Positions 23,759 to 32,441 of a stretch of DNA of 64,000 bases are shown here, one piece after another. Where the stretch lies: the NCBI GenBank assembly GCA_040221095.1, contig JAVJVP010000017.1, forward strand, positions 186,001-250,000, in the 5' to 3' direction. The stretch comes from UBA1479 sp040221095 (lineage in GTDB: Bacteria; Pseudomonadota; Alphaproteobacteria; Rhodospirillales; Casp-alpha2). Within the stretch, counting starts at the first letter, position 1; each line of letters begins with the position of its first letter. A model generated the notes under the pieces. It worked only from the letters and a program-made list of their open reading frames with translations, made no database searches and was not told the origin of the DNA. The translations under genes were made by a program, and so were the position numbers.

Positions 23759-26056
23759 ATGTACGTTCGGGGGAAGAAATTGGAGCGCCTATCACGTCTC
23801 CTTACCGGTTTTGCGCTGATCGCCGTCATCTGGATGGCGTCGGCGGATGTGTCGGCGCAGGGCCGCGACACGATCAGTGAAATCGTCGTCGAGGGTGCCC
23901 AGCGTATCGAGCCGGGCACCGTCCGGTCCTACCTTCTGATCAAGGAGGGCGAGGCCGCCGACCCCGTTCGCATCAACCGCTCCCTGAAAAGCCTGTTCGC
24001 CACAGGCCTGTTCGCTGACGTCACCATGCGCCAGGACGGCACGCGGCTGATCGTCAACGTGGTCGAGAACCCGATCATCAACCGCGTCGCCTTCGAAGGA
24101 AACAAGAAGGTCGAGGATTCGACGCTGGAGGGCGAAGTCACGCTGCGCCCCCGCGTGATCTTCACCCGTGCCAAGGTTCAGGCCGATCTGCAGCGCATTC
24201 TGGCCGTCTACCGCTCGACCGGCCGTTTCGGCGCGACGGTGGAGCCCAAGGTCATCCGCCTGCCGCAGAACCGCATCGATCTGGTGTTCGAAATCAACGA
24301 GGGCGAGCCGACCAAGGTCGCCCGCATCTCGTTTATCGGCAACGAGTTCTTCGACGACGACGATCTGCGCGAAAACGTCCAGACGCGGGAATCCGTGTGG
24401 TACCGCTTCCTGTCGAGCGACGACACTTACGACCCCGACCGTCTGACCCTTGACCGCGAACTTTTGCGCCGCTTCTATCTGCGCAACGGTTTCGCCGATT
24501 TCCGCGTGCAATCGGCGGTCGCCGAACTGACCCGCGACCGCAAGAACTTCTTCATCACCTTTAGCGTCCAGGAAGGAAAGCGGTACCGTTTCGGCAAGGT
24601 CGACGTGGTCACGACCATCCGCAATCTCGACGTCGAGTCCCTGCGCAAGGTCCTCGATATCGATTCCGGTGACTGGTACGACGCGAGCGAGGTCGACAAG
24701 ACCATCGATAACCTGACCGAAGCCGTCGGCGAGAAGGGCTTTGCCTTCGTCGAAGTGCGCCCGCGCCTGGACCGTGACCGCGACAAGCGGACCATCGATG
24801 TGGTTTACGAGATCAACGAAGGCCCGCGCGTGTTCGTTGAACGCATCAACATCGTCGGCAATTCGCGGACGCAGGACGACGTGATCCGCCGCGAGTTCCG
24901 CCTGGTCGAAGGCGACGCCTTCAACGCGGCCAAACTGCGCCGGTCGCGCACCCGCATTCAGAACCTGGACTTCTTCGAAGCCGTTGAAATGGAACCGGTT
25001 CCCGGCAGCGCCCCCGACAAGGCGGTTATCAATGTGACCGTGGCGGAGAAATCCACGGGCTCGATCTCCATCGGTGCCGGTTTCTCCACCGACCAGGGCG
25101 TGCTCGGCGACTTCGGGCTGCGCGAGCGCAATTTGCTCGGCACGGGCCGGGATCTGTCGCTGCGCTTCATCCTCGCCGCGCGGCGCAGCGAGATCGACTT
25201 GAAATTCACGGAACCGTTCTTCCTGAACCGGGACATTACGGCTGGCGTCGACGCTTTCCGCATCACCGAGGATCTGCAGGACTACGGCTCATTCGACAAG
25301 AAGCGCACGGGCTTCCGCCTGCGCGCCGGTTACCACATCACCGAACTGCTGACCCAGAACTGGGCTTACGAGCTGCGGAGTGAGGCCATCGAAGATGTCG
25401 ATTCCAGCGCTTCGCTGGTGGTCCAGGACGCGGCGGGCACCAACCTGTTCTCGTCCGTCGAGCACGGCATCACTTACGACACCCGCGACAATCGCCTGAC
25501 CCCGACCAAGGGTTATGTCGCCAAACTTGCGACCAACCTTGCGGGCCTTGGCGGCGACATCTACAGCGTGAAGAACGTCGCGTCGGCGGCCTATCACTGG
25601 ACGCCGTCCGAGGGCTTCCTCGTGACCCTGGGCGGCAAGGCCGGGACTGTCTACGCCTTGCAGGACGATGTCGTGCTGTCCGAACGGTTCTTTGTCGGTG
25701 GCCGCGATCTGCGCGGGTTTGCCGTCGGCGGGGTCGGTCCGCGCGACGTCTTGACGGACGATGCCTTGGGTGGCGAATGGATGTATACGGGCACGTTGGA
25801 GCTTGGCTTCCCACTCGGCCTGCCCTCCGAATTGGGTGTTGCCGGCCGTGTGTTCACCGATTTCGGCAGTTCAGGTGAAATCGCGACCACGCGATCCAAT
25901 ATCGAGGATACGGGCTCGCTCCGTGCCTCCGTCGGCTTCGGGGTGACATGGAAATCGCCGTTCGGTCCCCTCGGCCTTGATCTTGGTATTCCGGTGGTCA
26001 AGGAATCGTTCGATGAAACCGAGCTTGTCCGCGTGAACTTCGGCACGCGATTTTAG
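23759..26056 (+). CDS. bamA: Outer membrane protein assembly factor BamA
   Basis: This 765-residue outer-membrane protein is the core of the BAM machine that inserts beta-barrel proteins. It has a signal sequence (cut near ADVSAQ, about residue 34), five POTRA repeats (about 38-440) and the Omp85 C-terminal barrel ending in an aromatic residue (NFGTRF). The barrel's conserved VRGF-type motif appears as LRGF in GGRDLRGFAVGG. The stop lies inside the ribosome binding site of the following skp gene, so expression is tightly linked. Length matches the family. Confidence 0.97.
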   Translation: MYVRGKKLERLSRLLTGFALIAVIWMASADVSAQGRDTISEIVVEGAQRIEPGTVRSYLLIKEGEAADPVRINRSLKSLFATGLFADVTMRQDGTRLIVNVVENPIINRVAFEGNKKVEDSTLEGEVTLRPRVIFTRAKVQADLQRILAVYRSTGRFGATVEPKVIRLPQNRIDLVFEINEGEPTKVARISFIGNEFFDDDDLRENVQTRESVWYRFLSSDDTYDPDRLTLDRELLRRFYLRNGFADFRVQSAVAELTRDRKNFFITFSVQEGKRYRFGKVDVVTTIRNLDVESLRKVLDIDSGDWYDASEVDKTIDNLTEAVGEKGFAFVEVRPRLDRDRDKRTIDVVYEINEGPRVFVERINIVGNSRTQDDVIRREFRLVEGDAFNAAKLRRSRTRIQNLDFFEAVEMEPVPGSAPDKAVINVTVAEKSTGSISIGAGFSTDQGVLGDFGLRERNLLGTGRDLSLRFILAARRSEIDLKFTEPFFLNRDITAGVDAFRITEDLQDYGSFDKKRTGFRLRAGYHITELLTQNWAYELRSEAIEDVDSSASLVVQDAAGTNLFSSVEHGITYDTRDNRLTPTKGYVAKLATNLAGLGGDIYSVKNVASAAYHWTPSEGFLVTLGGKAGTVYALQDDVVLSERFFVGGRDLRGFAVGGVGPRDVLTDDALGGEWMYTGTLELGFPLGLPSELGVAGRVFTDFGSSGEIATTRSNIEDTGSLRASVGFGVTWKSPFGPLGLDLGIPVVKESFDETELVRVNFGTRF

Positions 26057-26065
26057 GAGGTTCTT

Positions 26066-26671
26066 TTGTATTACGTCTCCAAGTCCCTTGTTTGGCGCGG
26101 CCTGATGTTGGCCCTGTGCCTTGCCGTTCCCGCCGCCGCCCAGGCCCAGCAGGAAACCAAAACCGGCCAAGCGGCGACGGCCGAGGATATCAATGCGCGC
26201 GCCGCCAAGGTCGCTGTGTTGGACGTTCAGCGCATCCTGCGCGAAGCCCAGGCGATGAAGAACATCCGCGATCAGGTGTCCCAGCTGCGCAAGAGTTATC
26301 AGGAAGAAATCGAGAAGATGCAGGGTGACCTGCGCACGGCCAACGAGGAACTGCGCCGCAAACGCACGATCCTGTCGCCCGACGCCTTCGACGAGGAACG
26401 CCGCAAGTTCGACCAGAAGGTAGCCGAGGTGCAGCGTTTGGTGCAGTCGCGCAACCAGCAGCTTGACCGCGCCAATGCCGAGGCCGTCATCGAGGTCCAG
26501 AAGGTCTACAACGCCATCGTCCTCGAATTGGCCAACGAGCGGTCCTACGGCCTGATCTTCCGCAAGAGCGCGACCATCGTCGTCCATCCGCCCATCGAAG
26601 TGACGCCCGAAGTCCTGGCCCGCCTCGATAAGCGCCTGCCGGCGGTCAAAGTCACGCCGCCGCAAAAATAG
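26066..26671 (+). CDS. skp: Skp/OmpH family periplasmic chaperone
   Basis: This 201-residue periplasmic protein probably holds unfolded outer-membrane proteins on their way to BamA. It has a signal peptide (about 1-27, AAAQAQQ), then the VAVLDVQRILREAQAMK strand and long charged helices (about 65-160) that form the tentacles of the Skp trimer. Start is TTG at 26066, supported by a perfect AGGAGG five nt upstream. The Shine-Dalgarno sequence begins within the bamA stop codon. The gene sits between bamA and lpxD, the usual place for skp. Confidence 0.92.
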   Translation: MYYVSKSLVWRGLMLALCLAVPAAAQAQQETKTGQAATAEDINARAAKVAVLDVQRILREAQAMKNIRDQVSQLRKSYQEEIEKMQGDLRTANEELRRKRTILSPDAFDEERRKFDQKVAEVQRLVQSRNQQLDRANAEAVIEVQKVYNAIVLELANERSYGLIFRKSATIVVHPPIEVTPEVLARLDKRLPAVKVTPPQK

Positions 26672-26677
26672 ACGCCG

Positions 26678-27706
26678 ATGGCCGACCCCCGATTTTTCAC
26701 GAGGGCCGGGCCCTTCACTCTGACGGAACTGGCCACGGCCACGGGGGCGACCCTGGGGCCCGAGACGCCCGGCGACCTGAGCGTTGTCGATGTCATGCCG
26801 TTGTCCGTGGCGGGTGAGGGACACCTGAGCTTTATCGACAACCGCAAATACCTGGATGCGTTCCGCACCTCCAAGGCATCCGCGATCCTGGCCGTGCCGG
26901 CGCTCGCGGATCAGGCGCCGAAAGGGGCCGCCCTGTTGCTGAGCGACGATCCCTACCGTGCCTTCGCCCTGGCGGCGGCCCATTTCTACCCGCGTCCGCC
27001 GGTTGCCCCCGGCATTCACCCCGGCGCCCATGTCGCCGACGGCGCGGACATCGCGCCGTCCTGCCGCATCGAGGCCGGCGCGGTGGTCCAGGAGGGCGCC
27101 GTGATCGGTGCAGGCACCGTGATCGGTCCGGGCGCCGTGGTTGACCGCGGCGTTACCGTCGGCAGCGATTGCGTCATCGGGGCCGGCGTCACGCTGCAGT
27201 ATTGCCAAGTCGGGGACCGGGTCATCATTCATCCCGGCGTGCGCGCAGGCCAGGACGGATTCGGTTTCGCGCCGGGCGCCGCCGGTCACCTGAAGGTGCC
27301 GCAGCTGGGCCGGGTCATCATTGAATCGGATGTCGAAATCGGCGCCAACACGACCATCGACCGGGGGGCCGGACCCGACACGGTGATCGGTGCCGGCACG
27401 AAGATCGACAATCTTGTCCAGATCGCCCACAACGTGCGCATCGGGCGGGGTTGCATCCTCGTCAGCTTCGTCGGCATTTCTGGCAGTACCCATATCGACG
27501 ATTTTGTTATGATCGGCGGCCAAGTGGGCGTCGCCGGCCATCTGACGGTGGGTAAGGGCGTGCGCATCGCCGCCCAAAGCGGGGTCATGCGGGACGTGCC
27601 GCCGGGCGCCACCATCGGCGGGTCGCCGGCCAAGGACAGGCGTGAATGGATGAGGGAACTCGCCACATTGTCCAAGATGGCCAGGAAGAAAGGAGACGAG
27701 GGGTGA
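26678..27706 (+). CDS. lpxD: UDP-3-O-(3-hydroxyacyl)glucosamine N-acyltransferase
   Basis: This 342-residue cytoplasmic acyltransferase adds the N-linked hydroxyacyl chain in the third step of lipid A synthesis. It has the N-terminal uridine-binding domain (about 1-100, ending in a DDPYRAFALAA segment), then a left-handed beta-helix of hexapeptide repeats (about 105-320). The conserved histidine is in the QIAHNVRIGRG segment. A short C-terminal helix follows. The TGA stop overlaps the fabZ ATG by 1 nt. It starts 6 bp after skp. Confidence 0.96.
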   Translation: MADPRFFTRAGPFTLTELATATGATLGPETPGDLSVVDVMPLSVAGEGHLSFIDNRKYLDAFRTSKASAILAVPALADQAPKGAALLLSDDPYRAFALAAAHFYPRPPVAPGIHPGAHVADGADIAPSCRIEAGAVVQEGAVIGAGTVIGPGAVVDRGVTVGSDCVIGAGVTLQYCQVGDRVIIHPGVRAGQDGFGFAPGAAGHLKVPQLGRVIIESDVEIGANTTIDRGAGPDTVIGAGTKIDNLVQIAHNVRIGRGCILVSFVGISGSTHIDDFVMIGGQVGVAGHLTVGKGVRIAAQSGVMRDVPPGATIGGSPAKDRREWMRELATLSKMARKKGDEG

Positions 27707-28170
27707 TGGATTCCGAGGCAAGCACGGAAACCATGGATATCGATATCAACCGGATCATGGAAATGATCCCGCATCGGTATCCGTTTCTTCTGATCGACAA
27801 GGTGATCGACGCGATCCCCGGCCGCAGCGGCACGGGCATCAAGAACGTGACCATCAACGAACCCTTCTTCCAGGGCCATTTCCCCGGCCATCCGATCATG
27901 CCCGGCGTGCTGATCGTCGAGGCCATGGCCCAGACGGCGGGCGTGCTGGTCATGGCCGGGCTGACCGACGCCAAGGATGCCCTGGTCTATTTCATGACCG
28001 TCGATAGCGCCCGGTTCCGCAAGCCCGTGGTGCCCGGTGACTGTGTCCATATCCACGTCGAACTGATCCAAAATCGGGGCGACGTGTGGAAATTCAAGGG
28101 TAAGGCCGTCGCCGACGGCGTAACCAAGGCAGAGGCCGTGTTTGCGGCCATGATCGTGAGACAGAAATGA
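27706..28170 (+). CDS. fabZ: 3-hydroxyacyl-[acyl-carrier-protein] dehydratase FabZ
   Basis: This 154-residue hot-dog-fold enzyme dehydrates 3-hydroxyacyl-ACP in fatty acid elongation. Placing it among the lipid A genes balances use of 3-hydroxyacyl-ACP between phospholipid and lipid A. The catalytic pair is visible as H58 in GHFPGHPIMPGVL and E72 in VEAMAQ. The PHRYPFLLIDKV opening is conserved. The ATG at 27706 (TGATG overlap with lpxD) is preferred, with AGGAGACGAGG upstream. The end overlaps lpxA by 4 nt. Confidence 0.96.
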   Translation: MDSEASTETMDIDINRIMEMIPHRYPFLLIDKVIDAIPGRSGTGIKNVTINEPFFQGHFPGHPIMPGVLIVEAMAQTAGVLVMAGLTDAKDALVYFMTVDSARFRKPVVPGDCVHIHVELIQNRGDVWKFKGKAVADGVTKAEAVFAAMIVRQK

Positions 28171-28967
28171 CCGACATTCATGCCGCGGCCCAGGTCCATC
28201 CGGACGCCGAGATCGGCAGCGGGGTCAAGATCGGCCCCTTCAGCGTCGTCGGACCTGATGTGGTGCTGGAAGACGGGGTGGAACTGCTGTCCCATGTCGT
28301 GGTCGAAGGCCACACCCGCGTCGGCGCCCACAGCCGGGTGTTTCCCTTCGCCTCCCTGGGCCATGCGCCCCAGGACCTGAAGTTCAAGGGCGAGGTCTCG
28401 CGTCTGGTGATCGGCGCCAACAACATCATCCGCGAACACGTGACCATGAACCCGGGCACCGAGGGCGGCGGCCTGGAAACCCGGGTCGGCAACAACTGTC
28501 TGTTCATGGTCGGCGCCCATGTCGCCCATGACTGCCAAATTTCCGACAACGTGATTCTGGTCAACAATGCCACCCTTGCGGGGCACGTGTCGATCGAGGA
28601 ATGGGCCATCGTCGGCGGCCTGTCGGCGGTCCACCAGTTCGTGCGCATCGGCCGCCACGCCATGATCGGTGGCATGACCGGGGTGACCCAGGACGTGATC
28701 CCCTACGGTTCGGTCACCGGCAACCGGGCCAAGCTTGAAGGTCTGAACCTGGTCGGTCTCAAGCGCCGCAGTTTCGACCGCGAAACGATCCACGCCCTGC
28801 GTCAGGCCTACCGCTTGATCTTCGCCCAGGAAGGCACCATGGCCGAGCGTCTGGACGATGTCGCCGAGCTGTTCGGCGATAACCAGCCGGTCATGGAAAT
28901 CGTCGAATTCATCCGTTCCGATTCCTCGCGCTCCATCTGCCAGCCCCTGGTGGAGGATGCAGCCTAG
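28167..28967 (+). CDS. lpxA: UDP-N-acetylglucosamine O-acyltransferase
   Basis: This 266-residue trimeric enzyme makes the first committed intermediate of lipid A by adding a 3-hydroxyacyl chain to UDP-GlcNAc. Hexapeptide repeats fill residues 5-190. The catalytic histidine is H121 in GAHVAHDCQ. The GGMTGVTQDVIPYGSVTGNRAKLEGLNLVGLKRR segment leads to the helical C-terminal domain. It overlaps fabZ by 4 nt, and its 3' end overlaps the lpxI start by about 10 nt. Confidence 0.97.
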   Translation: MTDIHAAAQVHPDAEIGSGVKIGPFSVVGPDVVLEDGVELLSHVVVEGHTRVGAHSRVFPFASLGHAPQDLKFKGEVSRLVIGANNIIREHVTMNPGTEGGGLETRVGNNCLFMVGAHVAHDCQISDNVILVNNATLAGHVSIEEWAIVGGLSAVHQFVRIGRHAMIGGMTGVTQDVIPYGSVTGNRAKLEGLNLVGLKRRSFDRETIHALRQAYRLIFAQEGTMAERLDDVAELFGDNQPVMEIVEFIRSDSSRSICQPLVEDAA

Positions 28968-29799
28968 CTTGTCCAGACTGGGGATCATCGCGGGCGGCGG
29001 CCTGCTGCCGGAGATCCTCGTGCAACGCTGCCGCGACGCCGGCCGGCCCGTGTTCGTGGCCGCGCTGAAGGGGCAGGGGGACGCCGGCCGGTTCACGGGC
29101 GCCGAGGTCGAAACCTTCCGCCTGGGCGCCGTCGGCGGCATCATCAAGCGCCTGCGGTCCCTCGAGATCACCGACATCGTGCTGTCCGGCGCCGTGCAGC
29201 GGCCCCGGGCCGCCGATCTGATCCCCGATCTGTGGTCGGCGCGGTTCCTGGCGCGCACCAAGGCGCTCGGCCGGGGCGACGACGGCTTGTTGACGGCCAT
29301 CCTCACGGCGCTTGAGGAGCGTGAGGGATTCCGGGTTCTTGCCCCCCATGATCTGGCGCCGGATCTGGTCACGCCGCCGGGCGCCCTGGGCGTCCAGTCT
29401 CTGTCCCGCGGCATGGCGGCCGACCTTGCTGCCGGGATCGCCGGGGCCCGCGACCTCGGCCGCCGCGACGCGGGGCAGGCGGTGATCGCCGCGGGCGGGC
29501 GTGTGGTCGCCTGGGAAGGCCCGCAGGGCACCGAAGCCATGATCGCGGGCGCCGGGCCCGAGGCGCGGGGCGGCATTCTTGTGAAAGCCATGAAACCGGG
29601 GCAGGAGCCGCGCGTCGACCTGCCTGCCGTCGGCCCGGATACCGTGGACCAGGCGGTGGCCGTGGGCCTGCGTGGGATCGCCGTCGAGGCCGGCCGGTCG
29701 CTGACCCTGGACCGTGACGAAATGACCCGCCGGGCCGATGCCGCGGGTCTGGCCGTCCACGGCTTCACGGATGCGGACACGGACGGGGGCCCGGCATGA
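28957..29799 (+). CDS. lpxI: UDP-2,3-diacylglucosamine pyrophosphatase LpxI
   Basis: This protein of about 280 residues cleaves UDP-2,3-diacylglucosamine to lipid X. LpxI replaces the unrelated LpxH in alphaproteobacteria, and this gene's place between lpxA and lpxB fits that. Visible features are the N-terminal LGIIAGGGLLPEILV, a GRGDDGLLTAI region and the C-terminal DUF1009 core with RGGILVKAMKPGQEPRVDLPAVGPDTV. The start is uncertain. ATG at 28957 lies directly after GGAGG, while TTG at 28969 has that GGAGG 12 nt upstream. The end overlaps lpxB by 4 nt. Confidence 0.93.
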   Translation: MQPSLSRLGIIAGGGLLPEILVQRCRDAGRPVFVAALKGQGDAGRFTGAEVETFRLGAVGGIIKRLRSLEITDIVLSGAVQRPRAADLIPDLWSARFLARTKALGRGDDGLLTAILTALEEREGFRVLAPHDLAPDLVTPPGALGVQSLSRGMAADLAAGIAGARDLGRRDAGQAVIAAGGRVVAWEGPQGTEAMIAGAGPEARGGILVKAMKPGQEPRVDLPAVGPDTVDQAVAVGLRGIAVEAGRSLTLDRDEMTRRADAAGLAVHGFTDADTDGGPA

Positions 29800-30977
29800 C
29801 GGCGACGGAGACACCGCTGGTCTACCTCATCGCGGGCGAGGCCTCGGGCGACGCCCTGGGCGCGACGCTGATGGCCGCGCTCAAGGAGAGGCTCGGCGGC
29901 GCGGTTCGCTTCGCGGGCGTCGGTGGCCCCCTGATGACCGAGGAAGGGATCGACAGCCTGTTTGCCATGGATGACCTGGCCGTCATGGGCCTGGCCGAGG
30001 TCGTGCCGCGCCTGACGCAGCTGCTGCGGCGCATGGCGGAAACCCGCGCCGACATCCTGGTCAAGAACCCGGCCGTGCTGGTCACCATCGATGCCCCGGA
30101 CTTCTGTTTCCGCGTGGCCAAGAAGGTCAAGGCCCTCCGGCCAGGCCTGCCCATCGTGCATTATGGGGCGCCCACGGTCTGGGCCTGGCGGCCGAAGCGG
30201 GCCAAGGCCGTGGCCCGCTTCCTCGACCATATGCTCTGTCTTTATCCGTTCGAGCCGCCCTATTTCACGCGCGAGGGCCTGGCCGCGACCTTCATCGGCC
30301 ATCCCATCGCCCTGTCCATGGGGGTGCAGCCGGGGGCCGAAGACCGGGCCGCCGATTTCCGCACCCGCCACGCCGTCGCCGCCGACACGCAGGTTCTGGC
30401 CGTGCTGCCGGGATCGCGCGGCGGCGAACTGGACCGCCTGCTGCCCGTGTTCGGCCAAACCCTGGCGCGCCTGTGGGACGGCGGCTGGCGCGGGCGCGTG
30501 GTGGTGCCGACCCTGAACCGGCATGTCGAACGGGTATCCACCGCCGTCCGGGGATGGCCGGGCGATCCTCTGGTGGTCGCCGGTAACGACGAAAAATGGC
30601 ACGCCTTCGCCGCCGCCGACGGGGCCCTCGCGGCCTCGGGCACGGTGACCCTGGAACTGGCCGCCGCCGACGTGCCGACCGTGATCGCCTACAAGGTGTC
30701 GGGATTGACCGCCGCCATCGCCCGGCGCCTGATCCGGACCCCCCATGCCGGGCTGGTCAGCATTCTGCTGGGCGAAGAGGTGATGCCCGAATTCATCCAG
30801 GACGATTGCACGGCGGACCGGCTGGTTCCGGCCCTGCGGACCCTGCTCGGCGATGAGGCGGCCCGCGCCACGCAGCGCGGCCATTTCAAGCAGGCCATGG
30901 CCATGTTGCAAGGTCCCGCCGACGGCCCGGCCAGGGCGGCGGCGAACGTGGTCTCCGGCGTCATCGGCCGGACATAG
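29796..30977 (+). CDS. lpxB: Lipid-A-disaccharide synthase
   Basis: This 393-residue GT19 glycosyltransferase joins lipid X and UDP-diacylglucosamine into the lipid A disaccharide at the inner face of the membrane. The opening AGEASGDALGATLMAAL and the later HYGAPTVWAWRPKRAK and LPGSRGGELDRLLPVF motifs are typical. The C-terminal donor-binding region contains ASGTVTLELAAADVPTVIAYKVS. It is the last gene of the long envelope run and is followed within 4 bp by a strong hairpin. Confidence 0.96.
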   Translation: MTATETPLVYLIAGEASGDALGATLMAALKERLGGAVRFAGVGGPLMTEEGIDSLFAMDDLAVMGLAEVVPRLTQLLRRMAETRADILVKNPAVLVTIDAPDFCFRVAKKVKALRPGLPIVHYGAPTVWAWRPKRAKAVARFLDHMLCLYPFEPPYFTREGLAATFIGHPIALSMGVQPGAEDRAADFRTRHAVAADTQVLAVLPGSRGGELDRLLPVFGQTLARLWDGGWRGRVVVPTLNRHVERVSTAVRGWPGDPLVVAGNDEKWHAFAAADGALAASGTVTLELAAADVPTVIAYKVSGLTAAIARRLIRTPHAGLVSILLGEEVMPEFIQDDCTADRLVPALRTLLGDEAARATQRGHFKQAMAMLQGPADGPARAAANVVSGVIGRT

Positions 30978-30980
30978 CAA

Positions 30981-31007
30981 AAGGGCCGCCCCTGGGGGGC
31001 GGCCCTT
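30981..31007. terminator. Shared hairpin terminator between lpxB and gltA
   Basis: A 12-bp perfect stem, AAGGGCCGCCCC (30981-30992) with GGGGCGGCCCTT (30996-31007), has a 3-nt loop. It stands between two converging genes, 4 bp after lpxB and 25 bp after gltA. On the minus strand the right arm continues into TTTTGC. There is little T-run on the plus strand, so efficiency may be asymmetric. Confidence 0.7.
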
Positions 31008-31031
31008 CACGCATTACAAACCGGAAGCGGT

Positions 31032-32345
31032 TTAGCGCTTGTCGATCGGCACATAGGGCCGTTCGGTGTAACCGGTATAGAGCTGGCGCGGACGGCCGAT
31101 CTTCTGGCTCGGATCCTCGATCATCTCGTTCCACTGGGCGACCCAGCCGACCGTGCGGGCGACGGCGAACAGCACGGTGAACATGCTGGTCGGGATGCCC
31201 ATGGCCTTGAAGATGATGCCCGAATAGAAATCGACGTTGGGGAACAGCTTGCGGCTGACGAAATATTCGTCTTCCAGGGCGATGCGTTCCAGTTCCATGG
31301 CCAAGTCGAGCAGCGGCTCGTCCTTGATGCCGAGTTCTTCAAGCACCTCGTGGCAGGACTGGCGCATGACGTTGGCGCGCGGGTCCATGTTCTTGTACAC
31401 GCGGTGGCCGAAGCCCATCAGGCGGAACGGGTCGTCCTTGTCCTTGGCCTTCTTGATGTACTCGTTGATGTTGTCCTTGTGGCCGATTTCACCCAGCATG
31501 GTCAGCACGGCTTCGTTGGCGCCGCCGTGGGCGGGGCCCCAAAGGGATGCGATCCCGGCCGAGATGCAGGCGAACGGATTGGCGCCGGAGGACCCGGCCA
31601 GTCGCACGGTCGAGGTCGAGGCGTTCTGCTCGTGATCGGCATGGAGCGTCAGGATGCGGTCCATGGCGCGCGACAGCACGGGGTTGACCTTGTACTCCTC
31701 GCACGGCGTCGCATACATCATGTGCAGGAAGTTTTCCGCGTAGCTCAGCTCGTTGCGGGGATAGATGAACGGCTGGCCGAGGGCGTATTTGTAGGCCCAG
31801 GCGGCGATCGTCGGCATCTTGGCGATCAGGCGGTAGGAGGCGATCACCCGGTGGTGCGGATCGTTGATATCCGTCGAGTCATGATAGAACGCCGACAGGG
31901 CGCCGACCACGCCGCACATCACCGCCATCGGGTGGGCATCGCGCCGGAACCCGCGGAAGAAGTTGGCGATCTGCTCGTGCAGCATCGTGTGGTAGGTGAT
32001 GTCCTTCTCGAACTTGTCCTTTTGCTGGCCCGTCGGCAGTTCGCCGTACATCAGCAGGTAGCAGACTTCCATGAAGTCGGAATGTTCGGCCAGGTCCTGG
32101 ATCGGAATGCCGCGGTACAGCAGGATGCCCGCGTCACCGTCGATATAGGTGATCTTGGACTCGCAACTTCCGGTCGAGGTGAAGCCCGGGTCGTAGGTAA
32201 AGCAATCCGTCTCCGCGTAGAGCTTTCGCACGTCAATGACGGAGGGGCCGACGCTGGCATCCATGACGGGCAATTCATAGGCCTTGCCGTCACGGTTGTC
32301 CGTCAGGGTGAAGGTGGCGTTCTTGCCGTGGCTCGTGTCACTCAT
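31032..32345 (-). CDS. gltA: Citrate synthase
   Basis: This 437-residue enzyme condenses acetyl-CoA with oxaloacetate at the entry of the TCA cycle. It is the type I hexameric form with an N-terminal beta domain (FTLTDNRDGKAYELP). Catalytic segments are seen: the HADHEQNASTSTVRLAGSSGANP region with its histidine, the MGFGHRVYKNMDPRA region with the second histidine, and the aspartate in the YFVSRKLFPNVDFYSG motif. AAGGAGGG precedes the ATG. It lies downstream of gltX on the same strand, with a 96-bp gap containing a hairpin. Confidence 0.97.
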   Translation of the reverse strand: MSDTSHGKNATFTLTDNRDGKAYELPVMDASVGPSVIDVRKLYAETDCFTYDPGFTSTGSCESKITYIDGDAGILLYRGIPIQDLAEHSDFMEVCYLLMYGELPTGQQKDKFEKDITYHTMLHEQIANFFRGFRRDAHPMAVMCGVVGALSAFYHDSTDINDPHHRVIASYRLIAKMPTIAAWAYKYALGQPFIYPRNELSYAENFLHMMYATPCEEYKVNPVLSRAMDRILTLHADHEQNASTSTVRLAGSSGANPFACISAGIASLWGPAHGGANEAVLTMLGEIGHKDNINEYIKKAKDKDDPFRLMGFGHRVYKNMDPRANVMRQSCHEVLEELGIKDEPLLDLAMELERIALEDEYFVSRKLFPNVDFYSGIIFKAMGIPTSMFTVLFAVARTVGWVAQWNEMIEDPSQKIGRPRQLYTGYTERPYVPIDKR

Positions 32346-32367
32346 ACGTGTCCCTCCTTATGGGCGG

Positions 32368-32385
32368 CGGAGACAAGGGTCTCCG
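32368..32385 (-). promoter_or_regulatory. Short hairpin in the gltA leader
   Basis: The 7-bp perfect stem CGGAGAC/GTCTCCG with a 4-nt loop lies 22 nt upstream of the gltA start on the minus strand. No T-run follows, so it is not an obvious gltX terminator. It could be an mRNA 5' structure or an operator. Confidence 0.35.
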
Positions 32386-32441
32386 GTTCGTCTCGGCGCG
32401 CATGCCGCGGGGTGAAGCGGTTCTAACGCGTCCGTCCGGGG

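Noticed and set aside
27987..31010. 1007-codon minus-strand frame opposite lpxA-lpxI-lpxB
   Set aside because: Same shadow effect: it spans three real genes, and no domain is visible.
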